A program made the translations under genes and the position numbers. Positions 4,908 to 5,295 of a stretch of DNA of 5,295 nucleotides are shown piece after piece. Each line of letters starts with the position of its first letter. Within the stretch, counting starts at the first letter, position 1. The DNA is from Sterolibacterium sp964500605 (lineage in GTDB: Bacteria; Pseudomonadota; Gammaproteobacteria; Burkholderiales; Rhodocyclaceae): NCBI GenBank assembly GCA_964500605.1, contig CAZCOS010000098.1, forward strand, positions 1-5,295, read 5' to 3'. The notes under the pieces were generated by a model. That model ran no database searches. It was not told the DNA's origin and worked only from the letters and a program-made list of their open reading frames with translations.

Positions 4908-5149
4908 GATTGCAACTCCTTGACACTGTCGACCAGACTCAAAAACTGCCGGATATAAATCGGTTTGATCGGCCGGTGGGCTGGTACAGAAACATCGCTT
5001 TCCACACCTGGGTAGCCAAAAACATGATGGCTACCACCATGATTACGGCACTCGATGCGAAACTGGGCTGCTACTGAGAGCAAATCGTCAATCCGCCAGT
5101 CCCGGGGATTATTGCGCATTGCTTCGAGCAGTTTGATTCGCTTGTTCAT
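4904..5149 (-). CDS. hicA: HicA-type mRNA interferase toxin
   Basis: The 81-residue protein matches the HicA/YcfA family. MRNNPRDWRIDDLLSVAAQF at 11-30 is the usual first helical part, GGSHHVF at 38-44 carries the expected catalytic histidine (His41, by position in the G-S-H motif), and VPAHRPIKPIYIRQFLSLVD at 55-74 is the typical C-terminal half of the small double-stranded-RNA-binding fold. HicA cleaves mRNA independently of ribosomes or through them and stops growth until neutralised by HicB. All key positions look intact, so the toxin is probably active. No strong ribosome binding site precedes the ATG at 5149; a later ATG at residue 11 would remove the first helix start, so I keep the longer form. 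Poor toxin initiation next to a strong hicB site fits the need for excess antitoxin. Confidence 0.93.
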   Translation of the reverse strand: MNKRIKLLEAMRNNPRDWRIDDLLSVAAQFRIECRNHGGSHHVFGYPGVESDVSVPAHRPIKPIYIRQFLSLVDSVKELQS

Positions 5150-5157
5150 TCTGCAAA

Positions 5158-5177
5158 TAGTATCTCATTTGATACTA
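5158..5177. promoter_or_regulatory. Candidate HicB operator upstream of hicAB
   Basis: TAGTATC (5158-5164) and GATACTA (5171-5177) are perfect 7-bp arms around 6 bases, only 8 bases upstream of the hicA start codon. HicB proteins with a ribbon-helix-helix domain bind such palindromes to repress their operon. A weak -10-like TACTAT lies in the start-proximal arm on the minus strand, so occupancy would block RNA polymerase. The binding itself is inferred. Confidence 0.65.
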
Positions 5178-5295
5178 CAGCACCAGCGTAGTTTCATTGC
5201 GCCACGATGTGACCGATCAAATTTATTTACACATCAATAGCCTGAATCCGTGGTCTTCTTGCTCAAAACCAATGATAACCTATTGATTTTTTGAT
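5178..5295. other. AT-rich stretch without a gene at the right edge
   Basis: No open frame with coding character is seen. An 8-bp inverted repeat, ATCAATAG (5233-5240) and CTATTGAT (5280-5287), is separated by 39 bases; in AT-rich DNA this is weak evidence of anything. The part next to 5177 should contain the remaining hicAB promoter elements on the minus strand. Confidence 0.5.

Overview
The window looks like chromosomal DNA of a GC-rich, ubiquinone-using Gram-negative bacterium, most likely a betaproteobacterium or a related gammaproteobacterium. Supporting signs are a UbiK-type ubiquinone-biosynthesis factor, a cytochrome b561, an outer-membrane beta-barrel protein, Shine-Dalgarno signals of the AGGAG type, and GC-rich coding with short AT-rich gaps. 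The genus cannot be fixed from the sequence alone. All seven genes I support are on the minus strand, so the window reads naturally from right to left.

Right to left: an AT-rich stretch (5178-5295) with no gene; a perfect inverted repeat (5158-5177) just ahead of a hicA-hicB toxin-antitoxin pair (5149-4497, joined by an ATGA overlap); a 284-bp junk-like gap (4213-4496) holding a G-rich heptamer array, two 25-bp-spaced direct repeats resembling an insertion-sequence end, and an 8-bp tandem repeat; ubiK (4212-3976); a four-helix cytochrome b561 (3880-3326); a TetR-family regulator (3168-2449) whose leader carries two adjacent inverted repeats; and a 173-residue protein of unknown function with a C-terminal membrane anchor (2387-1866), whose stop codon lies inside a second heptamer array. 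Next come a 405-bp gene-free region (1461-1865) with three tandem hairpins and the C-rich array, and finally a 453-residue TPR plus outer-membrane beta-barrel protein (1460-99), read from a TTG codon followed by a run of nine C.

Functional links are modest. UbiK and cytochrome b561 both touch the quinone pool (ubiquinone synthesis; membrane haem electron transfer). The TetR regulator may control itself and the anchored protein behind it, 61 bp downstream. HicAB looks like an accessory module that arrived next to repeat-rich DNA. The TPR-barrel protein resembles Slam-type outer-membrane proteins, but no partner lipoprotein is visible here.

I did not find a clearly new multi-gene system. The most unusual material is the repeat architecture: two inverted copies of a TAGGGTG heptamer array that share a perfect 16-bp identity and flank a 2.6-kb four-gene block, a triple-hairpin element, an 8-bp repeat overlapping a possible ubiK promoter, and a poly-C tract at the start of an outer-membrane protein gene that could cause phase variation.
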